From Paenibacillus phytohabitans (GTDB lineage: Bacteria > Bacillota > Bacilli > Paenibacillales > Paenibacillaceae): a stretch of DNA of 35,265 nt. The translations under genes and the position numbers were made by a program. Below, one piece after another: positions 1 through 9,359 of this stretch. The notes beneath the pieces were generated by a model. That model made no database searches. It was given only the letters and a program-made list of their open reading frames with translations, and was not told where the DNA came from. Position 1 is the stretch's first letter. The number at the start of each line of letters is the position of its first letter. Location: contig NZ_WHOB01000031.1 in assembly GCF_013141775.1 (NCBI RefSeq), positions 1 through 35,265 of the forward strand, read 5' to 3'.

Positions 1-252
1 CCAGAATTTAAGGCAGATTGTCTATACCGCGCCCTCTCACAGCTAACGGCCCCGCTTCAACTTAGTCTATACGAAACCTATTATTCGTGCTTTGTAGCCA
101 AAATCCTGCTAATTGGTTAAAATGCGTAAATCTATGCCATATAAAGGTGTATTTCCAGTTAAAAAGCGGTAGTACAGTCCCCTTGTAATTTGGGAGATAT
201 CATAAATGAAACCTATAACAAGAGAAAATAGAAGAATAAAGTTTAGTGTAAA
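1..252. other. Intergenic stretch at left edge, no gene recognised
   Basis: This AT-rich stretch lies beyond the pyrG terminator. I see no coding sequence with a convincing ribosome binding site, no RNA gene and no strong promoter. One short reading frame starting at 205 runs straight through the pyrG terminator and looks fortuitous. Confidence 0.5.
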
Positions 253-273
253 ATGTATATTTCCTTCATCTCC

Positions 274-300
274 AAAAAAGAAAGCCCCCGTAAGGAGGCT
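274..300 (-). terminator. Rho-independent terminator of pyrG
   Basis: On the minus strand a stem AGCCTCC / GGGGGCT (one mismatch, TTAC loop) is followed by a T-rich run, TTTCTTTTTT. It begins 33 bases after the pyrG stop codon, as expected for the end of the pyrG transcript. Confidence 0.8.
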
Positions 301-332
301 CCCGCAGGACCGGCAGGCCCTGAAGATATTTA

Positions 333-1952
<1,620 letters not shown>

Positions 1953-2110
1953 CTAAATAAAGTCCAGAAATTCAGGGGACGCTTGTTGTTTATCGTAACC
2001 CTTTTTTCCATCATCAAACCGGGGAACCCAAAAGTTGCTTCAGAACCGCCAAAACTTAAGACCAGAGTCCCCAGAATTACGGAAAACCGCAGTTTTTTGG
2101 CATCCAAGTA

Positions 2111-2150
2111 GAAACGGCTTTGCCGTCCTTTTAAAGGACGGCACCGTTTC
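2111..2150. repeat. Large palindrome in the pyrG leader, possible intergenic repeat
   Basis: Outer arms GAAACGG / CCGTTTC enclose inner arms GCCGTCCTTT / AAAGGACGGC, so nearly all 40 bases can fold into one hairpin. To its right the arms AAAGATAAG (2157-2165) and CTTATCTTT (2195-2203) form a second inverted repeat. To its left AAAACCGCAGTTTT-type symmetry occurs near 2083-2098. Together, 2040-2205 looks like a compact, self-complementary intergenic element rather than unique leader sequence. No open reading frame in it is convincing. That it is a dispersed genomic repeat is inference from its shape; only one copy lies in this window. Confidence 0.55.
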
Positions 2151-2204
2151 AGCGAGAAAGATAAGGAACATTGATTGCGCGAAGCATATTAATTCTTATC
2201 TTTT

Positions 2205-2247
2205 AAAAAAACAAAAAAGTGACACCCGTAGACCCGGGGCACTTTTT
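2205..2247 (-). terminator. Leader terminator (attenuator) upstream of pyrG
   Basis: On the minus strand AAAAAGTG (2247-2240) pairs with CACTTTTT (2221-2214). GC-rich inner pairing lies between them, and the stem is followed by TTTTTTGTTTTTTT. The hairpin sits about 36 bases after the inferred pyrG transcription start and some 265 bases before the start codon, so it would cut the pyrG transcript short unless antiterminated. Its 5' arm contains CCCC (2239-2236), which could pair with extra G residues at the transcript's 5' end. It may also end rpoE transcripts, since no other terminator follows rpoE. Confidence 0.75.
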
Positions 2248-2281
2248 ATTTTAGAAAACATATTAACTTTCATTATAAGCC

Positions 2282-2319
2282 CATGCAATAGTTTACTCTG
2301 ACGGTCCTGCCCCTGTCAA
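2282..2319 (-). promoter_or_regulatory. pyrG promoter with GGGC start site
   Basis: The -35 box TTGACA lies at 2319-2314. An 18-base spacer follows, then the -10-like TAAACT (2295-2290). Seven bases further on is GGGCTT (2282-2277), where transcription should start. In B. subtilis pyrG the transcript also begins GGGC, and low CTP causes repeated G addition that prevents termination. The -10 box is imperfect, so the start is inferred from spacing and the GGGC match. Confidence 0.6.
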
Positions 2320-2349
2320 GGGACGAATTACACCGCCGGAAAGACTATT

Positions 2350-2913
2350 CTAAAATTTCTCGTCCTCTTCCTCATCATCGGCTTCGTCTTCTTCGCCGTC
2401 TTCGGAATCTTCCTCATCCGCTTCGTCTTCGTCAATGTCATCTTCATCAATGACAACATCTTCGTCAACTTCCTCTTCGCTGTCGTCGTCAGAATAGAGG
2501 TCGTCGCGATCTTCATCAATCGCATCGAAATCCTCTTCCTCCGCAGCATAATTCTCTTCTTCTTCGGCAAAGTCGTCATCTTCCAAATCGTCGTCCTCAT
2601 CGTTGATGATACGTACGCGTTTGGTGTTGCCGACAGGATCATCGGAGCGTTCCAGCGGGTACCAGCGTTTCAGGCCCCAAAGGTTGGTTCCGACACAGGC
2701 AAAACGCCCGTCAATGTTAATCTCGGTATATAACTGTGCAATAGTATCTTGGCTCTCTTGATCGGTCATCCCGCGCAGCTTGGCTACCTCGACCATCAGA
2801 TCACGGTAGTAGTAAGGTGTATTGGCTGCCTTAAGCACCAGGAAAGCCAGGTCGACCATCGGTATTTCTTTAACTTTCTCAGGGTCCAGCTTTAAATTGA
2901 GTGGCGTACTCAC
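2350..2913 (-). CDS. rpoE: DNA-directed RNA polymerase delta subunit
   Basis: Accessory subunit of Gram-positive RNA polymerase. It speeds enzyme recycling and helps displace the enzyme from nucleic acid. Residues 1 to about 95 form the HARE-HTH domain (VDLAFLVLKAANTPYYYRDL, then NIDGRFACVGTNLWGLKRWYP). The rest is an extremely acidic, disordered Asp/Glu tail, exactly the family layout. I place the start at the GTG at 2913 (protein MSTPLNLKLDP, 187 residues) because AGAGGA lies upstream and this matches the usual N-terminus. An in-frame ATG at 2937 would add eight residues but has no ribosome binding site. The gene lies directly upstream of pyrG, as in Bacillus. Confidence 0.95.
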   Translation of the reverse strand: MSTPLNLKLDPEKVKEIPMVDLAFLVLKAANTPYYYRDLMVEVAKLRGMTDQESQDTIAQLYTEINIDGRFACVGTNLWGLKRWYPLERSDDPVGNTKRVRIINDEDDDLEDDDFAEEEENYAAEEEDFDAIDEDRDDLYSDDDSEEEVDEDVVIDEDDIDEDEADEEDSEDGEEDEADDEEEDEKF

Positions 2914-2987
2914 TAAAGGACACTTCCTCTCACGCATTGTTCACATTACAAATCATGCTTAATTCATGATATCCATTAACAAACCTA

Positions 2988-3016
2988 AGTAAAACCTATT
3001 TGCGTGCAAATTGCAA
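2988..3016 (-). promoter_or_regulatory. Candidate rpoE promoter
   Basis: On the minus strand TTGCAA (3016-3011) and TTTACT (2993-2988) are separated by 17 bases, about 75 bases before the rpoE start codon. The -35 matches five of six and the -10 four of six consensus positions. Confidence 0.4.
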
Positions 3017-3058
3017 GTCTAATACACCCGCTTCTGCGGGAAAACGCAGGAGGGCTGA

Positions 3059-3202
3059 TTATCCGTAACCTCTATGTAACCCAAATGATTCCCCTAAATT
3101 CAAAAAGGCGGAGGGAAACCCTCCGCACATGACTGTATCCACGCCAAGGATCGGCTCCTTACGGGATGTTGCAAAGGGGCCTTGCGGTTCCCTTCTGTTC
3201 AT
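3059..3202 (-). CDS. Possible small protein of 47 residues, unknown
   Basis: A short minus-strand reading frame starts ATG at 3202 with a strong GGCGGAGG ten bases upstream. It encodes a 47-residue peptide beginning MNRREPQGPFATSRKEP. I recognise no family. It reads through the hairpin at 3108-3126, which is itself a good minus-strand terminator. That speaks against translation of the full frame unless termination is partial. The ribosome binding site is also one arm of a longer stem (see the structured element at 3103-3224), so the frame could be fortuitous within a non-coding RNA. Confidence 0.25.
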   Translation of the reverse strand: MNRREPQGPFATSRKEPILGVDTVMCGGFPSAFLNLGESFGLHRGYG

Positions 3203-3224
3203 TTTATGTAATCCTCCGCCTTTT
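3103..3224 (-). ncRNA. Candidate structured RNA or attenuator between rpoE and the subtilase gene
   Basis: AAAAGGCGGAGG at 3103-3114 is perfectly complementary to CCTCCGCCTTTT at 3213-3224, giving a 12-bp stem that closes a 122-base element. Within it, 3108-3126 folds alone into an 8-bp GCGGAGGG/CCCTCCGC hairpin with a 3-base loop. On the minus strand this hairpin is followed by CTTTTTG, a good terminator. The two stems share the CCTCCGCC strand and cannot form together. No known RNA family was recognised. No strong minus-strand promoter is visible upstream. Confidence 0.35.
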
Positions 3225-3333
3225 GACACGATGGGCAGCCCATTTCGCTAAAAAAGGGCAAGTTCCCATTCGGACGTCTGCCTCTTTTCATACTATATGG
3301 CAGCACGGCACCGAGGAGGGGACGGCGTAACTT

Positions 3334-4533
3334 ATGGATTATTACGGTTTTTGGCAGATGCTGCTTGAAGAGATTAAGGCTGCCCCCACAAATGCCCAGC
3401 GGCGTATTGTGACCTTCAACGATCCCCGCATGTATGCCGGAGCGCTATCACAGTGGAAATCACTTAAGACCAAAACGCCGGGGCTGCGGCAGGTTCAGGT
3501 ATCTACGCTGATCCGGGCCTTCTTCGTGCCCGCCGCCGGAGCAGGAAAGCTGATGGACCGTTATGCTGATTCCCTATGTATAGAAGAAGATCACCGGATT
3601 CAGGTTCACTCCGTGGCACCGGATAAAAGCGGTTCTGCCATGATGCCCTGGGGGGTCAAGTCGATTCATGCCCCGCAGGCCTGGTCCAAATCTACGGGAG
3701 TCCATGTGAAGATCGGCGTCATCGATACGGGCGTGGACTTCCGCCATCCCGATCTGAAGCATTCCCTCGCTTCCGGGGTCAATCTGCTGAACCGCGGTAT
3801 GATGCCGCTCGATGACAATGGCCACGGCACACATATTGCCGGCACCCTGGCTGCAGCCGGAGGGACGCGCGGCATGATGGGCGTAGCCCCCAGGGCGCTG
3901 ATCTATCCGGTCAAGGCTTTTGACCACAGCGGCTCCGCCTATGTGTCTGATATTGTCCTGGGCATCGATTGGTGCGTGCAGAACAAGATCGATATCATTA
4001 ATATGAGCTTCGGGATGAAAAACAGAAGCAAAGCCCTGCATGATGTGGTGATCAAGGCCTACCGGGCCGGGATTGCCATCATCGCCTCCAGCGGCAACGA
4101 CGGCAAGCGCGGCGGGGATTACCCCGCGCGCTATCCGGAGACTATTGCCGTAGGCGCCCTTGACAGAAGGCAGCGCGTCGCCGCCTTCAGCAACCGCGGA
4201 CCGTATATCGACGTATACGGTCCGGGCGAGGGCATCCCCTCCTGCTGGCTGCGGGAGGGGTATAAAGAAATGAGCGGCACCTCTATGGCGACATCGCATG
4301 TCACCGGTGCCGCGGCCCTTCTGCTCGCGCTGCGGCCGGGGCTGTCGCCCCGCGAGCTGAAGCTGCTCCTGCGCCGCACAGCCTCGCCGGTGCGGCTGCG
4401 CAAGGGCCAGCGCCGCGCCTCCCTGGGCGGCGGCGCGGCCGATGCGCTGCGCCTGCTGCGCGCAGGCGCCCGGGCACGGCGCAGCAGCGGCAGCAGCAGC
4501 AGCGCCAAAGCCGCAGCAGCGGCGAAGGCGTAG
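3334..4533 (+). CDS. S8 family serine protease (subtilase), no signal peptide
   Basis: A subtilisin-type endopeptidase of 399 residues. The catalytic triad is visible: Asp131 in IGVIDTGVDFRHPD, His164 in DNGHGTHIAGT, and Ser317 in GTSMATSHVTGAAA, with the oxyanion Asn255 in ASSGNDG. Residues of about 20-95 resemble an inhibitor I9-type propeptide, but no signal peptide precedes them, so the enzyme may be intracellular or leave by an unusual route. The last 60 or so residues are Arg/Ala/Ser-rich low complexity, in a locally very GC-rich stretch. A GAGGAGG lies 14 bases before the ATG, rather far. The gene stands alone between rpoE and argS and converges on argS. Its substrate is unknown. Confidence 0.9.
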   Translation: MDYYGFWQMLLEEIKAAPTNAQRRIVTFNDPRMYAGALSQWKSLKTKTPGLRQVQVSTLIRAFFVPAAGAGKLMDRYADSLCIEEDHRIQVHSVAPDKSGSAMMPWGVKSIHAPQAWSKSTGVHVKIGVIDTGVDFRHPDLKHSLASGVNLLNRGMMPLDDNGHGTHIAGTLAAAGGTRGMMGVAPRALIYPVKAFDHSGSAYVSDIVLGIDWCVQNKIDIINMSFGMKNRSKALHDVVIKAYRAGIAIIASSGNDGKRGGDYPARYPETIAVGALDRRQRVAAFSNRGPYIDVYGPGEGIPSCWLREGYKEMSGTSMATSHVTGAAALLLALRPGLSPRELKLLLRRTASPVRLRKGQRRASLGGGAADALRLLRAGARARRSSGSSSSAKAAAAAKA

Positions 4534-4575
4534 CATGCGGCGGTGCTGCCGCCTCAGCCAGCAAGCCCACGCTAA

Positions 4576-4610
4576 AAAGCGCCGCCCCCGGTAACAGGGG
4601 GCGGCGCTTT
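4576..4610. terminator. Bidirectional terminator between subtilase gene and argS
   Basis: A 14-bp perfect stem, AAAGCGCCGCCCCC with GGGGGCGGCGCTTT, has a 7-base loop. The minus direction has a better T run (CTTTTTAG) and so serves argS. The plus direction has only TTT but the same very stable stem. Confidence 0.85.
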
Positions 4611-4624
4611 GCATCATGCTATGG

Positions 4625-6310
4625 TTACATCCGGTCCGGTGCGGTAACGCCAACCAGACGCAGGACGTTGGCAATCGTCGTCCGCGCCGCGCCCAGCAGG
4701 GCAAGACGGGCTACGGTCTGAGCAGCGTCCTCGGTGATTACGCGCTCTGCCTTGTAGTAGCTGTGGAACAGCGAGGCAAGGTCATACACGTAACGGACCA
4801 GGCGGTGCGGTGCATAGCCTTCGGCAGCAATCGTAATTTCCGCCGGCAGCTCACCGATTTTGCGGAGCAGATCGTATTCATGGACGGCTGTAAGCTTGCT
4901 GTAATCAATGTCGGCATAATCCGGCAGCTTAATGCCCTGCTCTTCCGCCTGGCGGAAAATGCTGCAAATGCGCGCATGAGCGTACTGGACATAAAATACG
5001 GGGTTCTCATTAGATGTCGAAATCGCCAGATCCATGTCAAAGTCCAGATGAGAATCCATACTGCGCATCGTGAAGAAGTAACGGATGGCGTCCAGGCCAA
5101 CCTCTTCCATCAGGTCTTCCATCGTAACGGCCTTGCCGGTACGCTTGGACATTTTGACCTTCTCGCCGTTCTGGAACAGGCTGACCATTTGGGCAATCAG
5201 CACGACCAGCTTCTCGGGATCATTGCCCAGCGCCGACATGGCAGCCTTCATCCGCGGGATGTAGCCGTGGTGGTCAGCTCCCCAGATGTTGATCATTTTG
5301 TCGTAGCCCCGGCCGTATTTGTCGCTATGGTAGGCAATATCCGGTGTGAGGTACGTGTATGTACCATCATTCTTGATCAACACGCGGTCTTTGTCGTCGC
5401 CGTATTTGGTGGTCTGCAGCCAGGTGGCGCCTTCTTCTTCATATACCTCACCGCGTTCCCGGAGCTCGTCAAGCGAACGCAGCACTTCGCCGTTCTCGTA
5501 CAGGGAGGTTTCGCTGAACCAGATATCGAAGTTGACCCGGAAACGGCTGAGATCGCGTTTGATTTTGTCCAGTTCCTTGGCCAGACCGTAGGTGCGGAAG
5601 AACGCAGCGCGGTCACCCGGGGTCATTGCGAGCAGGGAGTCGCCTTTCTCAGCGACAAGCTCTTTGGCGAAGCCTTTGATATCTTCCCCGTGATAACCGT
5701 CCTCCGGCATCTCAGCCGGCTGGCCCAGCTCCTGCAGGTAACGGGTCTCGATCGATTTGCACAGATTGGCGACCTGGTTACCGGCGTCGTTAATATAGTA
5801 CTCGCGCGTTACCTTGTAACCGGCATAATCCAGTACGTTACAGAGCGCATCCCCGACAGCAGCTCCGCGGGCATGGCCCAAATGCAGGCTGCCGGTTGGA
5901 TTCGCGCTGACGAATTCCACTTCCACCTTCTGCCCTTTACCGATCTCTATGCGGCCATAATCGTCACCCTGCTCGGCAACAAGGGCAATAACAGGATACA
6001 GATAGCTTTTGGATAACGTGAAGTTGATAAACCCCGGACCGGCAATTTCCGCCTTCTCAATAGAAGCGCTACCGGTATCCAGGTGCTCGATAATGGCCTC
6101 AGCGATTTGCCGCGGATTGCGTTTGGCAATTTTGGTAAGCTGCATAGCGGCATTGGTAGCCATATCTCCATGCGCCTTGTCTTTGGGTATTTCCAGCACG
6201 ATAGCCGGAAGCTCTTCCCGGGACACCAGGCCGGCAGCTACGATAGCCTCGGCAATAGCCTCTTTCACCCGTTCATTGGCTAGCTGAAGCGGATTTAAAC
6301 TTTGTGTCAT
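4625..6310 (-). CDS. argS: Arginine--tRNA ligase
   Basis: Charges tRNA-Arg with arginine, a class I aminoacyl-tRNA synthetase. The 561 residues match the family length. The HIGH-type motif is HLGH at 143-146 within [15 protein letters not shown], and KMSK is at 386-389 followed by [11 protein letters not shown]. The N-terminal Add-1-like domain and the C-terminal anticodon-binding helices (DALR type, ending near [12 protein letters not shown]) are present. The ATG overlaps the stop codon of the upstream DUF1934 gene by four bases (ATGA), with AGGAGG upstream, so the two genes are translationally coupled. Confidence 0.98.
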   Translation of the reverse strand: MTQSLNPLQLANERVKEAIAEAIVAAGLVSREELPAIVLEIPKDKAHGDMATNAAMQLTKIAKRNPRQIAEAIIEHLDTGSASIEKAEIAGPGFINFTLSKSYLYPVIALVAEQGDDYGRIEIGKGQKVEVEFVSANPTGSLHLGHARGAAVGDALCNVLDYAGYKVTREYYINDAGNQVANLCKSIETRYLQELGQPAEMPEDGYHGEDIKGFAKELVAEKGDSLLAMTPGDRAAFFRTYGLAKELDKIKRDLSRFRVNFDIWFSETSLYENGEVLRSLDELRERGEVYEEEGATWLQTTKYGDDKDRVLIKNDGTYTYLTPDIAYHSDKYGRGYDKMINIWGADHHGYIPRMKAAMSALGNDPEKLVVLIAQMVSLFQNGEKVKMSKRTGKAVTMEDLMEEVGLDAIRYFFTMRSMDSHLDFDMDLAISTSNENPVFYVQYAHARICSIFRQAEEQGIKLPDYADIDYSKLTAVHEYDLLRKIGELPAEITIAAEGYAPHRLVRYVYDLASLFHSYYKAERVITEDAAQTVARLALLGAARTTIANVLRLVGVTAPDRM

Positions 6311-6750
6311 GATTGTGGTTCCTCCTGTATATTCAAACTTATAGCGAACTGTCCTGATAACTCATCATAAACGTACAAGTCGTACTCCCATGTAACCGCA
6401 AGCTTCCTTCCGGCGCGTATGATGTCGAGCTTCCGGGTATCGGTGATGAAATTAAACTGTGTATAAGGCGAGCGGTAGAACCCCGGCAGACGCTGGCCCG
6501 GCTCAAAGGATTGCTCCGACTGGACACCGCCATGGCGGATTAGCTTGATTCCACGGTCCGAAATCTTCAGGGTGTTGCGCACAGAAACCTCACCGCCCTG
6601 AGGGCCTGCCTGCGTTTCTTCATAGCGGATATACAGGAATTGCCCTTTCATAATGGCTTCCCCTGCGCTTTGCACCACATTCCGCTCACCGCCCTGCACG
6701 CTTTCCAGCGTTACGCTAACGGCATATTTGCCTTGCTGTCCTTCAGTCAT
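6307..6750 (-). CDS. DUF1934 family protein (YwiB-like)
   Basis: A 147-residue beta-rich protein of the DUF1934 family, of which B. subtilis YwiB is a member. In Bacillus the same gene also sits directly before argS. The family is thought to adopt a calycin-like barrel, but its role is not established. GAGG lies upstream of the ATG. The stop codon overlaps the argS start, so the two form an operon. No signal peptide or membrane segment is visible. The conserved pairing with argS suggests co-expression rather than a known shared reaction. Confidence 0.85.
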   Translation of the reverse strand: MTEGQQGKYAVSVTLESVQGGERNVVQSAGEAIMKGQFLYIRYEETQAGPQGGEVSVRNTLKISDRGIKLIRHGGVQSEQSFEPGQRLPGFYRSPYTQFNFITDTRKLDIIRAGRKLAVTWEYDLYVYDELSGQFAISLNIQEEPQS

Positions 6751-6866
6751 TGCACGTTCCTCACTTATTCATACTAATATTCATTAAGGTCATATTCGCT
6801 TTCCCATTGTACACTATATCCTGATCCGGAAGAGTAGTTCAATGGCTATTTCTCCGGCAAAAATAA

Positions 6867-7535
6867 TTACAACGGCAGCAGCACCAAGTGCTCTCTGCTT
6901 CTAAGCTGCTCCACCATGGAGGTCCACGACTCCGGCTTATCTTCCAGCACTGCGTAATAACGGGTCAGAAAATCAGCAACGAGCGGCGCCCCGATCTCCT
7001 CCAGCTCTTCATTTCCGGGCATAAAACATAGATCCAGACCGGATACCGCCTCCCCGTCACCCTGCCAGGAAGGATGGACATACGGAAAATCGATCCGCTT
7101 ATACCCCAGATGCGACAGCACTTCGCGGCGCACAAACGGGTCCATCGGCTTAATCCCCCCGAAGTCATGCTCTACCCGGTAAGGATCATAAATCTCGGCG
7201 AACATTCCGAACAGCTCCCTGCCATTGTCAGCCGCCAGCTTCTGCAGATCCTTCAGCCGGTGCTGTGCCAGAAAGCGGCCTACGCCCAGCCCCTCCCGGC
7301 CAATAATAGTGAAATCGGTCATCGCCACATTCCAGTCCGCATAGTAACGGTATTCCGTGGTGCCGACAACTGTACCTTCATGCACTGCGGTGAACACACG
7401 AATGCCGGGATCCTCCAAGGGTTCCTTCCATAAGCTGTATTCCAGCACTTCCTCGGGTGGAAATACTTCGGACAGCAGCTGATGTACTTGTCTGAACAAA
7501 GGATCGGCTACATTTGTAATCCTTCTATATTCCAT
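6867..7535 (-). CDS. GNAT-like N-acetyltransferase
   Basis: Probably an acetyl-CoA-dependent acyltransferase. The GNAT-like pattern is VFTAVHEGTVVGTTEYRYY (beta strands 2-4), followed by REGLGVGRFLAQHRLKDLQKLA (a glycine-containing acetyl-CoA loop and helix). I start it at the ATG at 7535 (MEYRRITNVADP, 222 residues) because GGAGGAG lies just upstream. A longer frame reaching 7616 would overlap the preceding gene and has no good ribosome binding site. It is third in a leftward run after a nitrilase-family gene and another GNAT gene. The substrate is unknown. Confidence 0.75.
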   Translation of the reverse strand: MEYRRITNVADPLFRQVHQLLSEVFPPEEVLEYSLWKEPLEDPGIRVFTAVHEGTVVGTTEYRYYADWNVAMTDFTIIGREGLGVGRFLAQHRLKDLQKLAADNGRELFGMFAEIYDPYRVEHDFGGIKPMDPFVRREVLSHLGYKRIDFPYVHPSWQGDGEAVSGLDLCFMPGNEELEEIGAPLVADFLTRYYAVLEDKPESWTSMVEQLRSREHLVLLPL

Positions 7536-7594
7536 AGTAAGGGCTCTCCTCCAATACCGGTTGTAGTTACTATTATAGAAAATTTTAGAAAAAC

Positions 7595-8263
7595 TTATAG
7601 AAAAGGATTCCGCCATTCCATAAGCGCTGCGTAATTTCCCGATTCCTCATCTTCCAGATAATCCGCTACAACGCCGACCGGTACACGCCCGCAGCGCAGC
7701 AGAAAAGTAATGACCGGATCAGACCAGGTACCGGCCACTACTCCGGCCAGATACGCTTCCGCCGGCATCCGGGCGGCCATTAGATGATAGCCCGGCATCC
7801 GCCCGGCTCCCAGCAGCCGTTCCAGCTTTTGCTCCACTACAGCATGATACAACGCCTGTACCAGCTCCTTGCCCAGTCCAAGCTTGCGGTATTTGGGGCG
7901 GACACACAGATCGGCAATATACAGCGTGTTCCCGTCCGGCTGATGTGTAGTGAGATATCCGTCATCCGTAACTTCCGACCAGGTATGATGAAGGGCCGGT
8001 GTCTCCGGATCATAATGGATTCTAAGTCCCGTTACCGAACCGGCCAGTTCTCCGTCCACCTCTGCACATAGTGCCCCTTCCGGGAAAAGCGTTACATGAT
8101 TCAGCAGCTGTTCCCGGTTCCACCACAGCTCTGCAGGATAGGGCGGCGGAAAGGCTTCGGACTGAATCGTGACCAGTTCCGCGAAATCGGCTTCCGTATA
8201 GCTGCGGATTACCGCAGGCACCGGGGTTTTACCTTCAAAAGCGTAGAAGCTCTTATAATACAT
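7595..8263 (-). CDS. GNAT family N-acetyltransferase, partner of the nitrilase-type hydrolase
   Basis: A 222-residue GNAT protein. NTLYIADLCVRPKYRKLGLGKELVQALYHAV contains the acetyl-CoA pyrophosphate loop (RKLGLGK). In B. subtilis YhcX a GNAT domain is fused in one protein to a carbon-nitrogen hydrolase domain. Here the two activities are separate neighbouring genes in the opposite order, hydrolase first, with only a 15-base gap and AAGGAGGAAGAAA before the ATG. The two probably act together on an amine- or amide-containing substrate that I cannot name. Confidence 0.82.
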   Translation of the reverse strand: MYYKSFYAFEGKTPVPAVIRSYTEADFAELVTIQSEAFPPPYPAELWWNREQLLNHVTLFPEGALCAEVDGELAGSVTGLRIHYDPETPALHHTWSEVTDDGYLTTHQPDGNTLYIADLCVRPKYRKLGLGKELVQALYHAVVEQKLERLLGAGRMPGYHLMAARMPAEAYLAGVVAGTWSDPVITFLLRCGRVPVGVVADYLEDEESGNYAALMEWRNPFL

Positions 8264-8278
8264 TCATTTTCTTCCTCC

Positions 8279-9136
8279 TTAGATCCAGTCCGTGTACAGA
8301 TCCGTCCGGCGGTCGCGCCACGTAGTTACAGATCCGTGTTCACGGACGCGGTACAGCAGCTCCAGATCCAGATCGGCAGTGATGATCATATCGCCGCCTA
8401 TTTCCCCCTCGGCCAGCAGGCCCTGCGGAGGGAAGGGAATATCATTAGGCGTAATGACTGCCGCTTGCCCAAAGTTGGCACGCATCAGATCCACGGTAGG
8501 CAGCGAGCCTACAGTGCCTGTCAATACAACGTATACCTGATTCTCAATGGCACGGGCATGGCTGGTATACCTCACCCGGTGGAAGCCATGACGGTCATCT
8601 GTACAGGAAGGGCAGAAGATCACATCCGCACCCTTGGCCCGGGCCATGCGTACAATCTCCGGAAATTCGATATCATAGCAGGTTAGCATGGCGATGGTCC
8701 CTTTGTCTGTCTGGAAGACCTCCAGTCCTTCACCAGCGCCCATATTCCAGCCCTCAACTTCAGCCGGTGTGATATGAAGCTTGGCCTGCTCGGCAATTCT
8801 TCCGTCCGGGTAAAACAGGTGAGCTACATTATAGAGCTTATCGTTCCGGCGCAGCACATGGGTGCCCCCGATAATATGTACAGCATATTTCCTGGCATAG
8901 CCGGAGAACATCTCCCGGTAACGTTCTGTGAACTGCGGCAGATCCTCTATACCGAGCGCTTCTCCCTGTTCATTGCCTATGGACATCAGCTGTGTCGTCA
9001 GAAATTCGGGGAACAGGATAAATTCAGCTCCGTACTCCCCTGCAGTCCTTATATAGTGCTCGCACCGGGCGGCAAACTCCGCGAAGGAGGAAATGGTATG
9101 CAAATGATATTGTACAGCGGATACGCGAATAGCCAT
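8279..9136 (-). CDS. Carbon-nitrogen hydrolase (nitrilase superfamily)
   Basis: An amidase-type enzyme of the nitrilase superfamily, cleaving non-peptide C-N bonds. The Glu-Lys-Cys triad is visible: Glu44 in FILFPEF, Lys119 in QAKLHITP, and Cys153 in MLTCYDIEFPE. I start at the ATG at 9136 (MAIRVSAVQY, 285 residues), nine bases after AGGAGG. The frame extends 13 codons further upstream without a ribosome binding site. Its closest architecture is the C-terminal half of YhcX-like bifunctional proteins. The first gene of the run is divergent from the downstream penicillin-binding protein gene. The precise substrate is not deducible. Confidence 0.88.
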   Translation of the reverse strand: MAIRVSAVQYHLHTISSFAEFAARCEHYIRTAGEYGAEFILFPEFLTTQLMSIGNEQGEALGIEDLPQFTERYREMFSGYARKYAVHIIGGTHVLRRNDKLYNVAHLFYPDGRIAEQAKLHITPAEVEGWNMGAGEGLEVFQTDKGTIAMLTCYDIEFPEIVRMARAKGADVIFCPSCTDDRHGFHRVRYTSHARAIENQVYVVLTGTVGSLPTVDLMRANFGQAAVITPNDIPFPPQGLLAEGEIGGDMIITADLDLELLYRVREHGSVTTWRDRRTDLYTDWI

Positions 9137-9301
9137 GGCGGCAATCCTCCTATACGTGATATGGCGTGCATTCATAAAGTAACTAAAATTTTACCATAAC
9201 AGATCACAAAATCACACAGGATGGAGATGCTGCGTGCCGCCGCATGAATATCTCCTCTCTTCCTTCCCCATAATGGAGAATACCAGCAGAGACGCCTTCG
9301 C

Positions 9302-9317
9302 CCACTTAATTAAGTGG
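9302..9317. promoter_or_regulatory. Perfect 16-bp palindrome, possible operator
   Basis: CCACTTAATTAAGTGG is a perfect palindrome centred 50 bases before the start of the penicillin-binding protein gene, in the divergent intergenic region shared with the nitrilase-family gene. Its size and symmetry suit a dimeric repressor such as a MarR- or GntR-type protein. No regulator gene is adjacent, so the assignment is inference. Confidence 0.35.
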
Positions 9318-9359
9318 TAACCCGGCCTTTTCTGCATGAAATAGAAGGAGCCTGATGTT

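Noticed and set aside
205..332. Short plus-strand frame at the left edge
   Set aside because: It runs through the pyrG terminator and has only a weak ribosome binding site; no family is recognisable.
3574..4704. 376-codon minus-strand open frame opposite the subtilase gene
   Set aside because: It is wholly antisense to a gene with an intact catalytic triad. Its length comes from GC-rich codon use, and no domain or ribosome binding site supports it.
4616..6016. 466-codon plus-strand open frame opposite argS
   Set aside because: argS is unmistakable on the other strand. The translation is low in recognisable motifs and is a mirror of synthetase codons.
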